Below are positions 53,717 to 64,000 of a DNA stretch of 64,000 bases, piece after piece. The position numbers and the translations under genes were made by a program. Within the stretch, counting starts at the first letter, position 1. Each line of letters begins with the position of its first letter. The notes under the pieces are model-generated. The model saw only the letters and a list, made by a program, of their open reading frames with translations, did no database searches and was not told the origin of the DNA. This stretch comes from Sphingobacterium allocomposti (GTDB taxonomy: Bacteria > Bacteroidota > Bacteroidia > Sphingobacteriales > Sphingobacteriaceae): NCBI RefSeq assembly GCF_008124885.1, contig NZ_VNHX01000001.1:371885-435884 (forward strand). Reading direction: 5' to 3'.

Positions 53717-54493
53717 CTAAAAATTTGGTTTTCGCTTTTCGAGGAAGGCGCGGACACCCTCTTTGAAATCCGGCGTGGTAAATGCATGGGCGAAGGCCTC
53801 AATCTCCGCGGGGTATCCCAACTCAGGCGCCCGGAGACCTGTATTTACGGTATTGATGGCTGCCATCAGTGCTGTTGAGGAACGGCTGTACATTTTGTTC
53901 AGTAGCTCTTCACATTTCGGGATGAGCTCATCCGCGGGGACGACATGGTTAACAAGTCCCCATTGCAGCGCTGTTTCAGCGTCGACCATATCGCCTGTCA
54001 GGATCATTTCCAGCGCTTTTCCGCGTCCGACCAGCTGAGGTAGCCGCTGTGTGCCGCCGTAACCGGGAATGAGGCCCAGCGATACCTCGGGCAGCCCCAT
54101 CTTTGCGTCTACGGAGGCTATACGGAGATGACAGGCCAGAGCCAGTTCGAGCCCGCCTCCCAGAGCAAACCCGTTGATAGCAGCGACCACGGGCTTCGGA
54201 AAGTGATAAAGCACGTCCATAATCTCACGATGCCCCCAGGCAGCCAGCTCATGGGCTCCTTCAGGCGATAGTCCATCGAACTCGCGAATATCAGCCCCGG
54301 CGACAAAGGCACGTTCTCCTGCACCCGTCAGGATAATGCCGCGAACGTCTTCATCGGCTTGCAGTTGCTGTAGAATACTTGCGAGCTCCGTCAGCGTCGC
54401 CCGGTTCAGTGCATTTAGTTTTTCCGGCCTGTTAACCGTCAGGTAAGCCGTTTTGTTGTTTATTTCCAATAGAAAGTTTGTCCATGTTTCCAT
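53717..54493 (-). CDS. Enoyl-CoA hydratase/isomerase family protein
   Basis: A 258-residue crotonase-fold enzyme. Oxyanion-hole segments are ERAFVAGADIREF and NGFALGGGLELALACHLRIAS; the two catalytic glutamates of hydratases match GLPEVSLGLIPGYGGTQRLP. Probably hydrates 2-enoyl-CoA (short-chain hydratase type). Lies 4 bp after the DUF5686 gene stop, an unusual pairing that may reflect simple read-through. Confidence 0.9.
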   Translation of the reverse strand: METWTNFLLEINNKTAYLTVNRPEKLNALNRATLTELASILQQLQADEDVRGIILTGAGERAFVAGADIREFDGLSPEGAHELAAWGHREIMDVLYHFPKPVVAAINGFALGGGLELALACHLRIASVDAKMGLPEVSLGLIPGYGGTQRLPQLVGRGKALEMILTGDMVDAETALQWGLVNHVVPADELIPKCEELLNKMYSRSSTALMAAINTVNTGLRAPELGYPAEIEAFAHAFTTPDFKEGVRAFLEKRKPNF

Positions 54494-54497
54494 ATCA

Positions 54498-57020
54498 TTA
54501 AAAGTTTAAGTGAAGACTGACGCGGTAGCTGTCCCTGTCAACATTAGGCAGCCCCAGATAGTTTAAGCGGCGTATGTATTCCACCCTTAGCATACGAAAA
54601 ATGTTGTCAATGCCGACCTTCCCTTCCCAGTAGGGAGATCTGTTCATGACGTGTGTCATGATCTGCCCGTCCTTATCCCGGTCGAAACGTATGACGTCGT
54701 TGCTCAAATACGGGTTGTTCCCATCGGTTAACCGGCCATAGAACATTTTGGCACCCCATATCTCCCGTAGATTGAGTTTTTTGACGAATGGTATCTTGTT
54801 AAAGATAAAACCTTCCAGCTGATGCTCTAACGAGAATCGTATGTACTCGTCAGCTACAAATTCCATGCTCCGCATCATGGAAAAATCAATGATATGCCTA
54901 TCCTCTTCGCGGAAGACGTCAGGTAATTCCAGCAGGGGATAGGGGAGTGTCCCCCATATTTTTCCACCGGCTAATGTCATATCTGCGAAGCCCAGCTGCT
55001 TGAGGAAGAACCGCTTCGACACGAAGGCGCGCAAGGCGTCGAAAGCATAGTCGCCGCCCCAGAACCCTTCTAACCCACGATTATACTGCAGGTTGAATAC
55101 CGGATATTTTTCGACGATGGTTCGCCGTACAAGGTTACGGTAGTAAAATTTCTCTTTGGGGGCCCACCGGAGTATAAACTCCAGTTCGTTGCTATTGATA
55201 TCGGGAACATTAAGGGACGCATCTCCCGATGAGACAAAACGTAGATCACCTATTGCCCGCCGGCGGTGGTGTATGAACGAGGTCTGAAAGCTGACATGAT
55301 TCCCAAACTCAATGAGGTGCTTAAGTTGGTAGGCGTATGTATCCATCCATTTAGTAGGCCTATTCCTGCGGATCGACTGAAAGAAGCTGTCTCCTTTTTG
55401 GAAACCTAAGTTCCGGCCGGGGTCGAAGATATCATGCTGGACAGCCACCTGGATGAAATGTGCCGGGAAGGTGGCTACAGACTGTCCGTTTAAAGCCAGG
55501 GTCGGACGGATGAAATACTTCACATTTTTGTCGTCTGTGCCGTACGCCACATACCCCTCCAGAAAGAGCTTTTCCGAAAACGCTGCGGTAGTCCGGCCAC
55601 TGATACGTATTCTGTTCCCTTCGATATTGTTTTGTGAATAAAGATATTCAAGTGGTCCGAATTCAACTCGCCCCGCGTTATAGAATCCTTGCCCGAGGAG
55701 GTATCCCACCGCGAGCATCGTGTTGAAGGTCCGGTTGTTGTTTAACGAGTCGATATTGGTGTAGACGTTGCTTTCGACCGTGGACAGCTGTATCGGACGG
55801 CGGCTCTCTACAACCTGTGCATCGCCCTGCGCAGAAGGCAGAATTTCAGTTGGCGCACCGGCAAAGACCTCGTCTGAAAACGTCGGAGCGAAGTTATAAT
55901 CGTAGTTGAGGGTTGTTTTGCGACCGTATACCGCATCTCTACGGTTCGTGCCGAACATGATGTCGACGTCGCTGCGCTCCATCACCATGCGGTGCTGTGC
56001 GTTAGGACGGTACTGCAGCGAAATCTGTATCTCGTTCACCCAGTTTAAATTGGCTTCCTTGTTGGCATGTAAATCGGCTCTCCGCACAGCGAACCTGCCG
56101 TCCATCGTGATCTGAAGACTGCCGCTGAGGAGAAGATCTGTTTTGTTCCGCGGCTCAAATTGCAGTTGTATACATCTGCCCTCGTCTGTCTGAATCGTAT
56201 CGGTGATATAATATTTGTAAAATACAGGAGCGTTGCCCGCGATGGGGCTCAAAAATAGCTTGTTAATAAGAAAGATGTTTTCGTCGTAGATTTCGACATC
56301 CTGAAAGAGGTATGAAAGGTAGGACTGTATGTTATGGTTGTTGACATACCGTTGATCGAAGTTTGTCTGTTTGATGGACTTGACCCTCTTTTTGAAGGCC
56401 TTAGGGTCGTTCTTAGAATAAACATCGCTCAGCTGTTCCTGCATAAATATGGTCAACAGACGGTCGCCAGGCGATGTCAGCGTGTCGACATTTTTGAAGA
56501 AAAAGCCCATACTGCCGAGGCGTGACTGATACTTCTCGGACGGATTTACCAGTCCGAACTGCAGCTTATCATATTGCTGGAAGGACAGTCGTGGCTGATT
56601 CTCCAGCCGGTTGGCGCGTTTGTGTTTAATAACCTGGTGAATGAGGTCTACGGCAGGGTTGCGGTTTCTGTATTTCTGCTTGCGTGATATTTCCACGGCG
56701 TCAATGAGATGCTCATTGTTGTTAAGTTCCACGAGGATTTTTTCCTGAGGACTGGAATACAGAACCACCTGCTCTTCATAACCGATAGCCGACACGGCCA
56801 GCTGAATGGGAAGTCCTCTGTCGATCGTAAAACTAAAACGCCCACTGGAATCGCAGGAGGTACCCTGAGCGGAACCTGCTAGCTTGACGCTCGCCAAGGG
56901 TATCCCGCGGCCGCTGTCTTTGTCAACGACAGTTCCCGTTATCTTTTGTTGGGCCAGGCATAGTTGTACACTAAGGGTAAGCAAGCAGACTATTAATTTC
57001 AACAAGTTAAATCTCCTCAT
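54498..57020 (-). CDS. DUF5686 / carboxypeptidase-regulatory-like outer-membrane protein
   Basis: An 840-residue protein with a signal peptide (1-24, ending LCLAQ) and a carboxypeptidase-regulatory-like domain (~26-105; ITGTVVDKDSGRGIPLASVKL). The large remaining DUF5686 region contains AVDLIHQVIKHKRANR and a C-terminal barrel ending in an aromatic residue (RVSLHLNF), typical of outer-membrane insertion. The function of DUF5686 is unknown. It is upstream of the crotonase gene by 4 bp. Confidence 0.88.
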   Translation of the reverse strand: MRRFNLLKLIVCLLTLSVQLCLAQQKITGTVVDKDSGRGIPLASVKLAGSAQGTSCDSSGRFSFTIDRGLPIQLAVSAIGYEEQVVLYSSPQEKILVELNNNEHLIDAVEISRKQKYRNRNPAVDLIHQVIKHKRANRLENQPRLSFQQYDKLQFGLVNPSEKYQSRLGSMGFFFKNVDTLTSPGDRLLTIFMQEQLSDVYSKNDPKAFKKRVKSIKQTNFDQRYVNNHNIQSYLSYLFQDVEIYDENIFLINKLFLSPIAGNAPVFYKYYITDTIQTDEGRCIQLQFEPRNKTDLLLSGSLQITMDGRFAVRRADLHANKEANLNWVNEIQISLQYRPNAQHRMVMERSDVDIMFGTNRRDAVYGRKTTLNYDYNFAPTFSDEVFAGAPTEILPSAQGDAQVVESRRPIQLSTVESNVYTNIDSLNNNRTFNTMLAVGYLLGQGFYNAGRVEFGPLEYLYSQNNIEGNRIRISGRTTAAFSEKLFLEGYVAYGTDDKNVKYFIRPTLALNGQSVATFPAHFIQVAVQHDIFDPGRNLGFQKGDSFFQSIRRNRPTKWMDTYAYQLKHLIEFGNHVSFQTSFIHHRRRAIGDLRFVSSGDASLNVPDINSNELEFILRWAPKEKFYYRNLVRRTIVEKYPVFNLQYNRGLEGFWGGDYAFDALRAFVSKRFFLKQLGFADMTLAGGKIWGTLPYPLLELPDVFREEDRHIIDFSMMRSMEFVADEYIRFSLEHQLEGFIFNKIPFVKKLNLREIWGAKMFYGRLTDGNNPYLSNDVIRFDRDKDGQIMTHVMNRSPYWEGKVGIDNIFRMLRVEYIRRLNYLGLPNVDRDSYRVSLHLNF

Positions 57021-57366
57021 ATTCTAAAATGGCCCTGCATAAAGATACAATTTGTACTATAAGATCAAAATGAATTTAGAAAAAACTCTTGTAGAACAGC
57101 GAAAACAGTAAGCCATACAGTTATTAGGTGGCGATCTAAGGCCGGTAGTTTTCTGCAGCAACGCGTACGGCAGCAACAGGCGACTTTAACCGCTCCTCAT
57201 TTTATTGACAAACAGAAAAGGTTTTTGTTTATGCGGGAGCTAATAATATCGGCAATAAACAGCATTTTCAGCGGGATATTTTCGCTACGTCACGTAAAAA
57301 TCTAGTCACAGCTGGTTATTTTCACAGAAAACTCCGACATTTAGGCGAATAACTAAGCAAGTGTAT
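57021..57366. other. Intergenic region between DUF5686 and M28 peptidase genes
   Basis: About 345 bp between divergent genes; I see no gene, repeat or consensus promoter. Confidence 0.5.
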
Positions 57367-58968
57367 ATGAATTTGTCTAAAAAGTTACAAACTATGCGTG
57401 TACACACGCGAACATTGGTATTTAGTGGTGTGATGCTGGTATCTGTTCATGCGCAGGGACAGTGGGGCAGGCCTGCCGAACAAAAGCTCGATCCAGTTGT
57501 GGAACGCATTGTCAAGGAGGCTACCGAGGGATCGCAGCTGGAGCGTCTCGCCTTTGAACTACTGGATGTTGTAGGTCCCCGTTTGGTGGGAACACCACAG
57601 ATGAACAAAGCCAACGAGTGGGCGGTAAAGACGTTTCAGAGTTGGGGCATTCCGGCAGAAAATCAGCAGTTTGGCGAGTGGCGCGGCTGGGAACGTGGGA
57701 TCTCTCATATCGATATGACCTATCCCCGTCTGAAGACGCTCGCGGGCACGCAGCTGGCGTGGAGCCCGAGTACGAAAGGAAAAGCTATAGAGGGAGAGGT
57801 TGTTATCTTGCCTACCTTCACCAATCAACAGGATTTTGAAAAATGGCTTCCGCAGGTAAAAGGCAAATATGTCATGGTTTCGATGTATCAGCCGACGGGA
57901 CGCCCTGACCACAACTGGGAGCAGTATGCGCGACCGGCGTCATTTGAGCGCATGAAGAAAGAAAGAGACTCTCTTATCCGGGTGTTCGACGATAATATCC
58001 GTGCCACAGGACTATCTGCCAACTCGTTGCCAGGCAGGCTAGAAGACGCGGGGGCGTTAGGTGTGCTTTCCAGCTTTTGGTCGAGGGAGTTTGGCGCGAA
58101 CAAGATCTTTGGAGCCCGTACACAGCGCGTACCTTCGGTAGACATCTCGCTGGAAGACTACGGCCTGTTATACCGTTTAGCGAAAAACGGGATAACGCCT
58201 AAAGTAAAGATTGAAACAAGCTCGAAGGATCTCGGTAACGTCCCTTCCTTCAATACGATAGCGCAGATCAAGGGTACGGAGCTGCCCGATGAGTATGTTA
58301 TCCTTTCTGCTCATTTGGATTCCTGGGAAGGTGGATCAGGGGCCACCGACAATGGGACCGGCACATTGGCCATGATGGAAGTGGCCCGCGTTTTAAAAAC
58401 CGTGTTTCCGAATCCTAAACGTACTATCCTGATAGGCCTGTGGGGGAGTGAAGAGCAGGGATTGAACGGATCGAGAGCATTTGTGCTGGACAATCCGGCC
58501 ATCGTCGAAAAGACGCAGGCCGTGTTTAATCTGGATAACGGAACCGGCCGCGTAGAAAATATTAACGGCTCGGGCTTCGTTCATGCGTACGATTTCATAG
58601 GACGCTGGCTCCAGGCTGTCCCCAATGGAATAACCAGGGACATCAAGACAACATTTCCGGGAAGTCCCGGAGGTGGCGGATCAGATCATGCGTCCTTTGT
58701 TGCTGCCGGTGTTCCTGCATTCATGTTGAGCTCGCTGTCATGGGGCTACTTTAACAATACCTGGCATACGAACCTGGACACATACGATAAACTGGTGTTC
58801 GATGATCTGCGGGATAACGTGATTTTGACGGCAGTGATGGCCTATAAGGCGGCACAGGAAGATAAACTCGTGGATCGCGAGCGCCGTGTGCTCCCTGACG
58901 GACAGAACGGCGAAGCGGGGCAATGGCCAGCTATCCGCCAACCCCGGAGAACGGGCGTAGGATACTAG
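57367..58968 (+). CDS. M28 family metallopeptidase (carboxypeptidase Q-like)
   Basis: A 533-residue secreted zinc peptidase. The ATG at 57367 is preferred to a GTG two codons earlier; a further ATG at 57394 would also keep the signal peptide (ending SVHAQG). A PA-like insertion lies at ~130-270. Catalytic motifs are LSAHLDSWEGGSGATDNGTG, GSEEQGLNGS, FNLDNGTGR and GGGGSDHASF, close to the carboxypeptidase Q branch. Third M28 enzyme of the window. Monocistronic. Confidence 0.9.
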   Translation: MNLSKKLQTMRVHTRTLVFSGVMLVSVHAQGQWGRPAEQKLDPVVERIVKEATEGSQLERLAFELLDVVGPRLVGTPQMNKANEWAVKTFQSWGIPAENQQFGEWRGWERGISHIDMTYPRLKTLAGTQLAWSPSTKGKAIEGEVVILPTFTNQQDFEKWLPQVKGKYVMVSMYQPTGRPDHNWEQYARPASFERMKKERDSLIRVFDDNIRATGLSANSLPGRLEDAGALGVLSSFWSREFGANKIFGARTQRVPSVDISLEDYGLLYRLAKNGITPKVKIETSSKDLGNVPSFNTIAQIKGTELPDEYVILSAHLDSWEGGSGATDNGTGTLAMMEVARVLKTVFPNPKRTILIGLWGSEEQGLNGSRAFVLDNPAIVEKTQAVFNLDNGTGRVENINGSGFVHAYDFIGRWLQAVPNGITRDIKTTFPGSPGGGGSDHASFVAAGVPAFMLSSLSWGYFNNTWHTNLDTYDKLVFDDLRDNVILTAVMAYKAAQEDKLVDRERRVLPDGQNGEAGQWPAIRQPRRTGVGY

Positions 58969-59108
58969 TAGCATATGCTCGACACTTCTTTACGAGCTCA
59001 GAAATTCAATAGCAATGCCGAGTGAGGGCCTTCAGGCAGGCTTCAGAAAAGTAAGGGAGGTGACAACGCAGCTTGTGAGAAGGCAGGTCCTTAAACCGGT
59101 TAATACGA

Positions 59109-59143
59109 CGAAGCCTTTCATGATAGGACCATGAAAGGCTTCG
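59109..59143 (-). terminator. Terminator of pgi
   Basis: Perfect 13-bp stem CGAAGCCTTTCAT / ATGAAAGGCTTCG with a 9-nt loop, 11 bp after the pgi stop. Confidence 0.8.
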
Positions 59144-59154
59144 TTACATGAGGG

Positions 59155-60879
<1,725 letters not shown>

Positions 60880-61051
60880 TCATCATGAAATGTCCATGTT
60901 CTTTCGTGGCGCACGATCCTATAGGGCCAGTCCGCCGACTCCCGCTTACAAATAGACAGCAGGTCATCACGCGTGTATTAGGCTTTCTACCGTGCTGGAC
61001 ATACTAGGTTTGCTGGCTAGCACTACAGCAGTAGTACGCCGCGATTACCGG

Positions 61052-62248
61052 CTAGTACAAAAAGCCGAATAGCCAAAGGGGAATTTTCTCATCGATACCT
61101 ATCTCAAGGTTATCTGCGGCAATGAAAGCATTTTCTACTCCTGCGATTTGTTTTCGACTTTTGCCTTTGCCCCCGACTTCGATCGTCACCTTGCGATCTA
61201 CCAAAAAATCGCCAGCAGAAGGTAGTGAAACTTCATGCTTGGCATTGCGTAGTTGGTTGAGCAGAAACGACTCTCTGCGGCTACCTTGATTGGCTTCGGA
61301 TAAAGAGATAGCACGGTGTAGATTGGGGTTTTCCAAATACACCTTTTCGGGTTTTTGTAAAATACTTATACTAGCACCCGCAGGATTTAGCATATTAATT
61401 AAGCGAGCCTTTTCTAAATAGTGGAGATACTGGGTAACAGTTTGCCGACTAATGCCTATTTTACTGCTTAGTTTACTGATGTTTGGTTTGAAGGGAACAT
61501 TCTCCGCTAATATGGCGAGCAACTGCATCACTTTGTTCGTGTTGTTGATGTCAAAGCCGTCAACAAATCGTAGTTCGGTCTCGATAATCAGTCGGATAAC
61601 CTGCTCGATGCGAAGAAAATAAGTACGGATATTTTCTTTAAAAAACGGGTAATAGCCGTGATCGAGATAAGCTTCAAAATAGGGTATCGGCTTGAAGTGT
61701 TTACTTAATTTAAATGCGATTTGCGTATGCTGGCTTAGTATGTCCGATAAGCTTATGACTTCCCCGGAATAAACATCTGCAAAACGTAAATATTCTCGAA
61801 AGGAAAGCCCTGCCAACTCATAGAATATTGCCCGTCGGCTAAGGTCGGCTTCTTGCTGATAAATATCGATGACAGAGGAGCCAGTGAATACGATGGAGAT
61901 ATCGTTATAGGTATCATAGATATTCTTGATCTCCCGAGCCCAGCCGCTGTATTTATGGACCTCATCGATGAATAAGACTTTTCCGCCTCTCGACCTGAAG
62001 GTTTCTGCTACCTCCATAAGGGTATTGCTCGCGAAATAGATGTCGTCCAGCGATATATAAAGTGCTGTATCGTCGCTTGGAAAGGCCAATTTCATGCGTT
62101 GAAGTAACAGCGTTGTTTTCCCAGTTCCCCGTGCACCCAATATTCCCACTAGTCTATCCGACCAATCAATTTGATGGTAAAGATGGCGGATATGTAACGT
62201 ATCCATCTCCTCGCGGAGGAAGACTGATTTGAGTTTTATTCTCTCCAT
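61052..62248 (-). CDS. ATP-binding protein with AAA and DUF4143 domains
   Basis: A 398-residue AAA-type ATPase with Walker A GARGTGKTT (~40-48), Walker B KVLFIDEVHK, sensor TGSSVIDI and a DUF4143 C-terminal part ending DNLEIGIDEKIPLWLFGF. A winged-helix-like segment (KIGISRQTVTQYLHYLEKARLINML) precedes DUF4143. These proteins are common accessory genes of unknown role. I start at the ATG at 62248. The gene sits between pgi and permease remnants, suggesting that it was inserted there. Confidence 0.85.
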   Translation of the reverse strand: MERIKLKSVFLREEMDTLHIRHLYHQIDWSDRLVGILGARGTGKTTLLLQRMKLAFPSDDTALYISLDDIYFASNTLMEVAETFRSRGGKVLFIDEVHKYSGWAREIKNIYDTYNDISIVFTGSSVIDIYQQEADLSRRAIFYELAGLSFREYLRFADVYSGEVISLSDILSQHTQIAFKLSKHFKPIPYFEAYLDHGYYPFFKENIRTYFLRIEQVIRLIIETELRFVDGFDINNTNKVMQLLAILAENVPFKPNISKLSSKIGISRQTVTQYLHYLEKARLINMLNPAGASISILQKPEKVYLENPNLHRAISLSEANQGSRRESFLLNQLRNAKHEVSLPSAGDFLVDRKVTIEVGGKGKSRKQIAGVENAFIAADNLEIGIDEKIPLWLFGFLY

Positions 62249-62284
62249 TTGCAAACTGTTGTTTACAAAAATAGCAATAAATTG

Positions 62285-62331
62285 TTAACTTGACTTATCA
62301 ATAGATGGTTAACTTTGATAAGTTGAGTTAA
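62285..62331. repeat. Imperfect 16-bp inverted repeat upstream of the AAA ATPase gene
   Basis: Arms 62285-62300 and 62316-62331 match at 14 of 16 positions (core TGACTTATCA / TGATAAGTTG). Lies between the ATPase start and the permease fragment; could be an operator or mark an insertion boundary. Confidence 0.45.
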
Positions 62332-62347
62332 TAATTCCTACTTATCT

Positions 62348-62505
62348 TCAAGCACCTGCGAAGTTGCGAATAGTTAGATTCTCCCCGAGGACTTCTTTCT
62401 TACCAAAATACTTCATCGCTGCAAATTCTGTCATGACAACCGAAAACGGAGAGTTGAGCGCTGTGCTTGGATTTCCTTCGAAAAGTTCGAAGCCGGCCCG
62501 AGCAA
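62348..62505 (-). pseudogene. Fragment of a MacB/FtsX-type permease (N-terminal periplasmic part)
   Basis: I translated a ~50-codon frame ending at 62348-62350. It reads FELFEGNPSTALNSPFSVV then MTEFAAMKYFGKKEVLGENL, which is the MacB-PCD segment of Bacteroidota permeases. It begins and ends abruptly, with a stop (TAA) just upstream and TGA after NFAGA. Remnant of a second permease gene lying between the larger permease remnant and the AAA ATPase. Confidence 0.75.
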
Positions 62506-62543
62506 CGGGCGGTTAAGGGGCGGTGTTGGTTCGGTGTTTTGTT

Positions 62544-63917
62544 TTACTCATCGCGTAAGCTGTTTACGGGATTTGCACGCGCCGCCCGCCAGGTCTGCCA
62601 GGCAATCGTACTCATCGCAATGGCGATGCAGAGCACCCCGGCCCCTAAAAACATCCACCACGCCAAAGGAACGCGGTATGCGAAACTCCGAAGCCAGTTA
62701 TCCATCATCCACCAGGCCAATGGCGTGGCTATCAAGCAGGCAATAACCGTCAGCTTGAAGAAATCCCGGGCAAGAAGTACAACAATATTAACGACCGATG
62801 ATCCCAGAACTTTACGGATTCCGATTTCCTTGATGCGTCCGTTGATCATGAGGAGAGCTAGCCCAAACAGCCCAAGGCAGGAAATGGCAATGGCAACTAC
62901 CGCTCCGCCGATAACAATCTGTGCGAAGCGCTGCTCGCTCTTATACATGTTTTGGGTGTTTTCCTCTAAGTACGAGGCAGGGATACCTGCCTTCGGGTTT
63001 ATCCTTTTCCATATGTGTTCCACCTTATTCAAGGTCTCACGTAGGTGGTCTGTCTGAACGCGGACAAAAATATATTCCACCGGAAAGATTGTCGGGTTTA
63101 TCGAAAGCATCAACGGGCCGACCTGACGACGCAGATCTTGAAAGTTAAAATCGTCGATGATGCCAATAACCCGTGGATCGCCGTCCATGGCCACCGTTTT
63201 GCCAAGTATGTTGTCAGCTCCGCCGAGAAGAGCGGCCATCTGCTGGTTTATCAGGACGGCAGCGGTATCCGTGGTAAAGACACGATCGAAGTCGCGGCCG
63301 GCGACCAGTTTAATCCCCAATGTTTTTAGATAGTCGTAATCCACGCGCATGAAGTTGGTGTAGACCTGCCGTCCCTGGAATTCAAATCCAAACCGGCTGG
63401 CAGATATACTTCCGTCGCGGCCACGGCCTATATTGATGTCGGAGGCGCTAACCCCTTGTACCCATGGCTGTGCCTCAAGTTCCACGCGCATCTGCTGTAA
63501 AACGGCCTCGGGATCTACCCCCGTGCCTATCGGGATACTGATCACCTCCGACTTGTCAAAGCCAAGCGGACGATTGGCAATATAGTGAAGCTGCGAGCTG
63601 ATCACAATGGTGGATATGATCAAAACAGTAGCAACGGTAAACTGGAGTACAGTCAGGCTATTGCGCAGGCCGCCCGTCTTGATGTCGGTATTCCCCTTCA
63701 GCGTCTGGATGATACTGGTACGGGCGATCCTCCATGCGGGATATCCCCCCGCGATCAGCGTCATTAATCCAAAGGCTATTGCAAAGTATAGAATATCTGC
63801 CAGACGGAAAAGCTGTTGAATGCGCAGGGTGTAGTTCATCATGGCATTATATTCCGGCAGTATTAGCCACGCCATGCCTACACATAGTGCATTATTACCA
63901 TTTCTAAACTTTTCATA
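62544..63917 (-). pseudogene. 5'-truncated ABC transporter permease (MacB/FtsX type)
   Basis: The open frame gives ~443 residues from an ATG at 63875, or ~457 from the upstream stop. It starts in the last two helices of the first FtsX domain (LFRLADILYFAIAFGLMTLIAGGYPAWRIARTSIIQTLKG split over two helices). A complete second half follows: helix, MacB-PCD periplasmic domain and FtsX domain ending RAARANPVNSLRDE. Full-length family members are ~780-810 residues, so the first ~350 are missing. Either it is a pseudogene or a half-size permease is still made. Confidence 0.75.
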
Positions 63918-63945
63918 TTATTATGTTGTACTTCCTTAGCCTTAC

Positions 63946-64000
63946 TCACTCCTCAATAGCCCTCTCCGGCATAAAATCCTTTGGACTACACTCAAAAAAC
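63946..64000 (-). CDS. C-terminal end of an unidentified gene (partial)
   Basis: The minus-strand frame running in from the window edge ends SPKDFMPERAIEE followed by TGA at 63948-63946. Eighteen codons are too few to identify the product; it may belong to another copy of the permease family or to an unrelated gene. Confidence 0.3.
   Translation of the reverse strand, partial: FFECSPKDFMPERAIEE

Noticed and set aside
62467..63057. 196-residue plus-strand frame
   Set aside because: Antisense to the permease remnant; low-complexity Arg/Ser-rich translation.

Overview
The window reads as a chromosomal segment of a member of the Bacteroidota, most likely order Sphingobacteriales. The evidence is the lineage-typical gene set (a GLPGLI-family protein, a GldC-like protein, an S46 dipeptidyl-peptidase, BshA of bacillithiol synthesis, a DUF5686/carboxypeptidase-regulatory outer-membrane protein, a histone H1-like protein, an M56-TonB fusion) and many TAnnTTTG promoter elements, several with TTG or TTTG 19-20 bp upstream. 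No rRNA, tRNA, complete insertion sequence or prophage was recognised.

Layout. 1-9.4 kb: an ABC ATPase cut by the window edge, PlsC, an M20 peptidase, a TonB-type barrel with a GLPGLI partner, a histone-like protein and a DPP7-type S46 peptidase. 9.5-19.9 kb: a DEAD-box helicase, GldC, an EVE protein, a thioesterase, an RmlD-like reductase, an M28 peptidase, LspA, a DksA-fold protein, IleS and IscA. 20.2-33 kb: GlyA, an ECF sigma factor, a zinc peptidase, Ffh, NuoA-NuoB, PurK-PurE, a sugar isomerase-like protein, PyrH-Frr, BshA and ArfB. 32.7-35.4 kb: a BlaI/M56-TonB module with two near-identical operators and a lipoprotein. 35.4-47.7 kb: CbpA-CbpM, an M28 peptidase, RpiB, TatC, the fatty-acid cluster YceD-L32-PlsX-FabH-AccB-AccC, QueH, a beta-propeller lipoprotein and a SirB1-like protein. 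52.6-64 kb: an AI-2E family transporter, an enoyl-CoA hydratase, a DUF5686 protein, an M28 peptidase, Pgi, an AAA ATPase and remnants of FtsX/MacB-type permeases.

The most interesting locus is 48.7-52.2 kb. A two-gene operon encodes a sigma factor with what look like two sigma-4 modules, followed 13 bp later by a 364-residue Cas12f/TnpB-like protein. That protein lacks the RuvC-II glutamate, the RuvC-III segment and the zinc ribbon, so it should be nuclease-dead. Upstream lies about 1.1 kb without a protein gene. It holds a strong minus-strand promoter (TTTG-N19-TATCTTTG), a structured candidate RNA that resembles a Cas12f tracrRNA scaffold, and then a series of degenerate repeat-like elements, several about 65 bp apart. 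A divergent XRE-type regulator flanks it. I read this as a candidate RNA-guided transcription system: guide RNA plus dead Cas12f recruiting a dedicated sigma factor. Guide boundaries and target are not established from the window.

Most other genes are ordinary housekeeping genes. Smaller points of note are a run of eleven 11-bp GTAC repeats upstream of cbpA, REP-like hairpins around pyrH and bshA, nuoAB separated from the rest of nuo and followed by purKE, and several genes whose TAnnTTTG box sits only 3-9 bp before the start codon.
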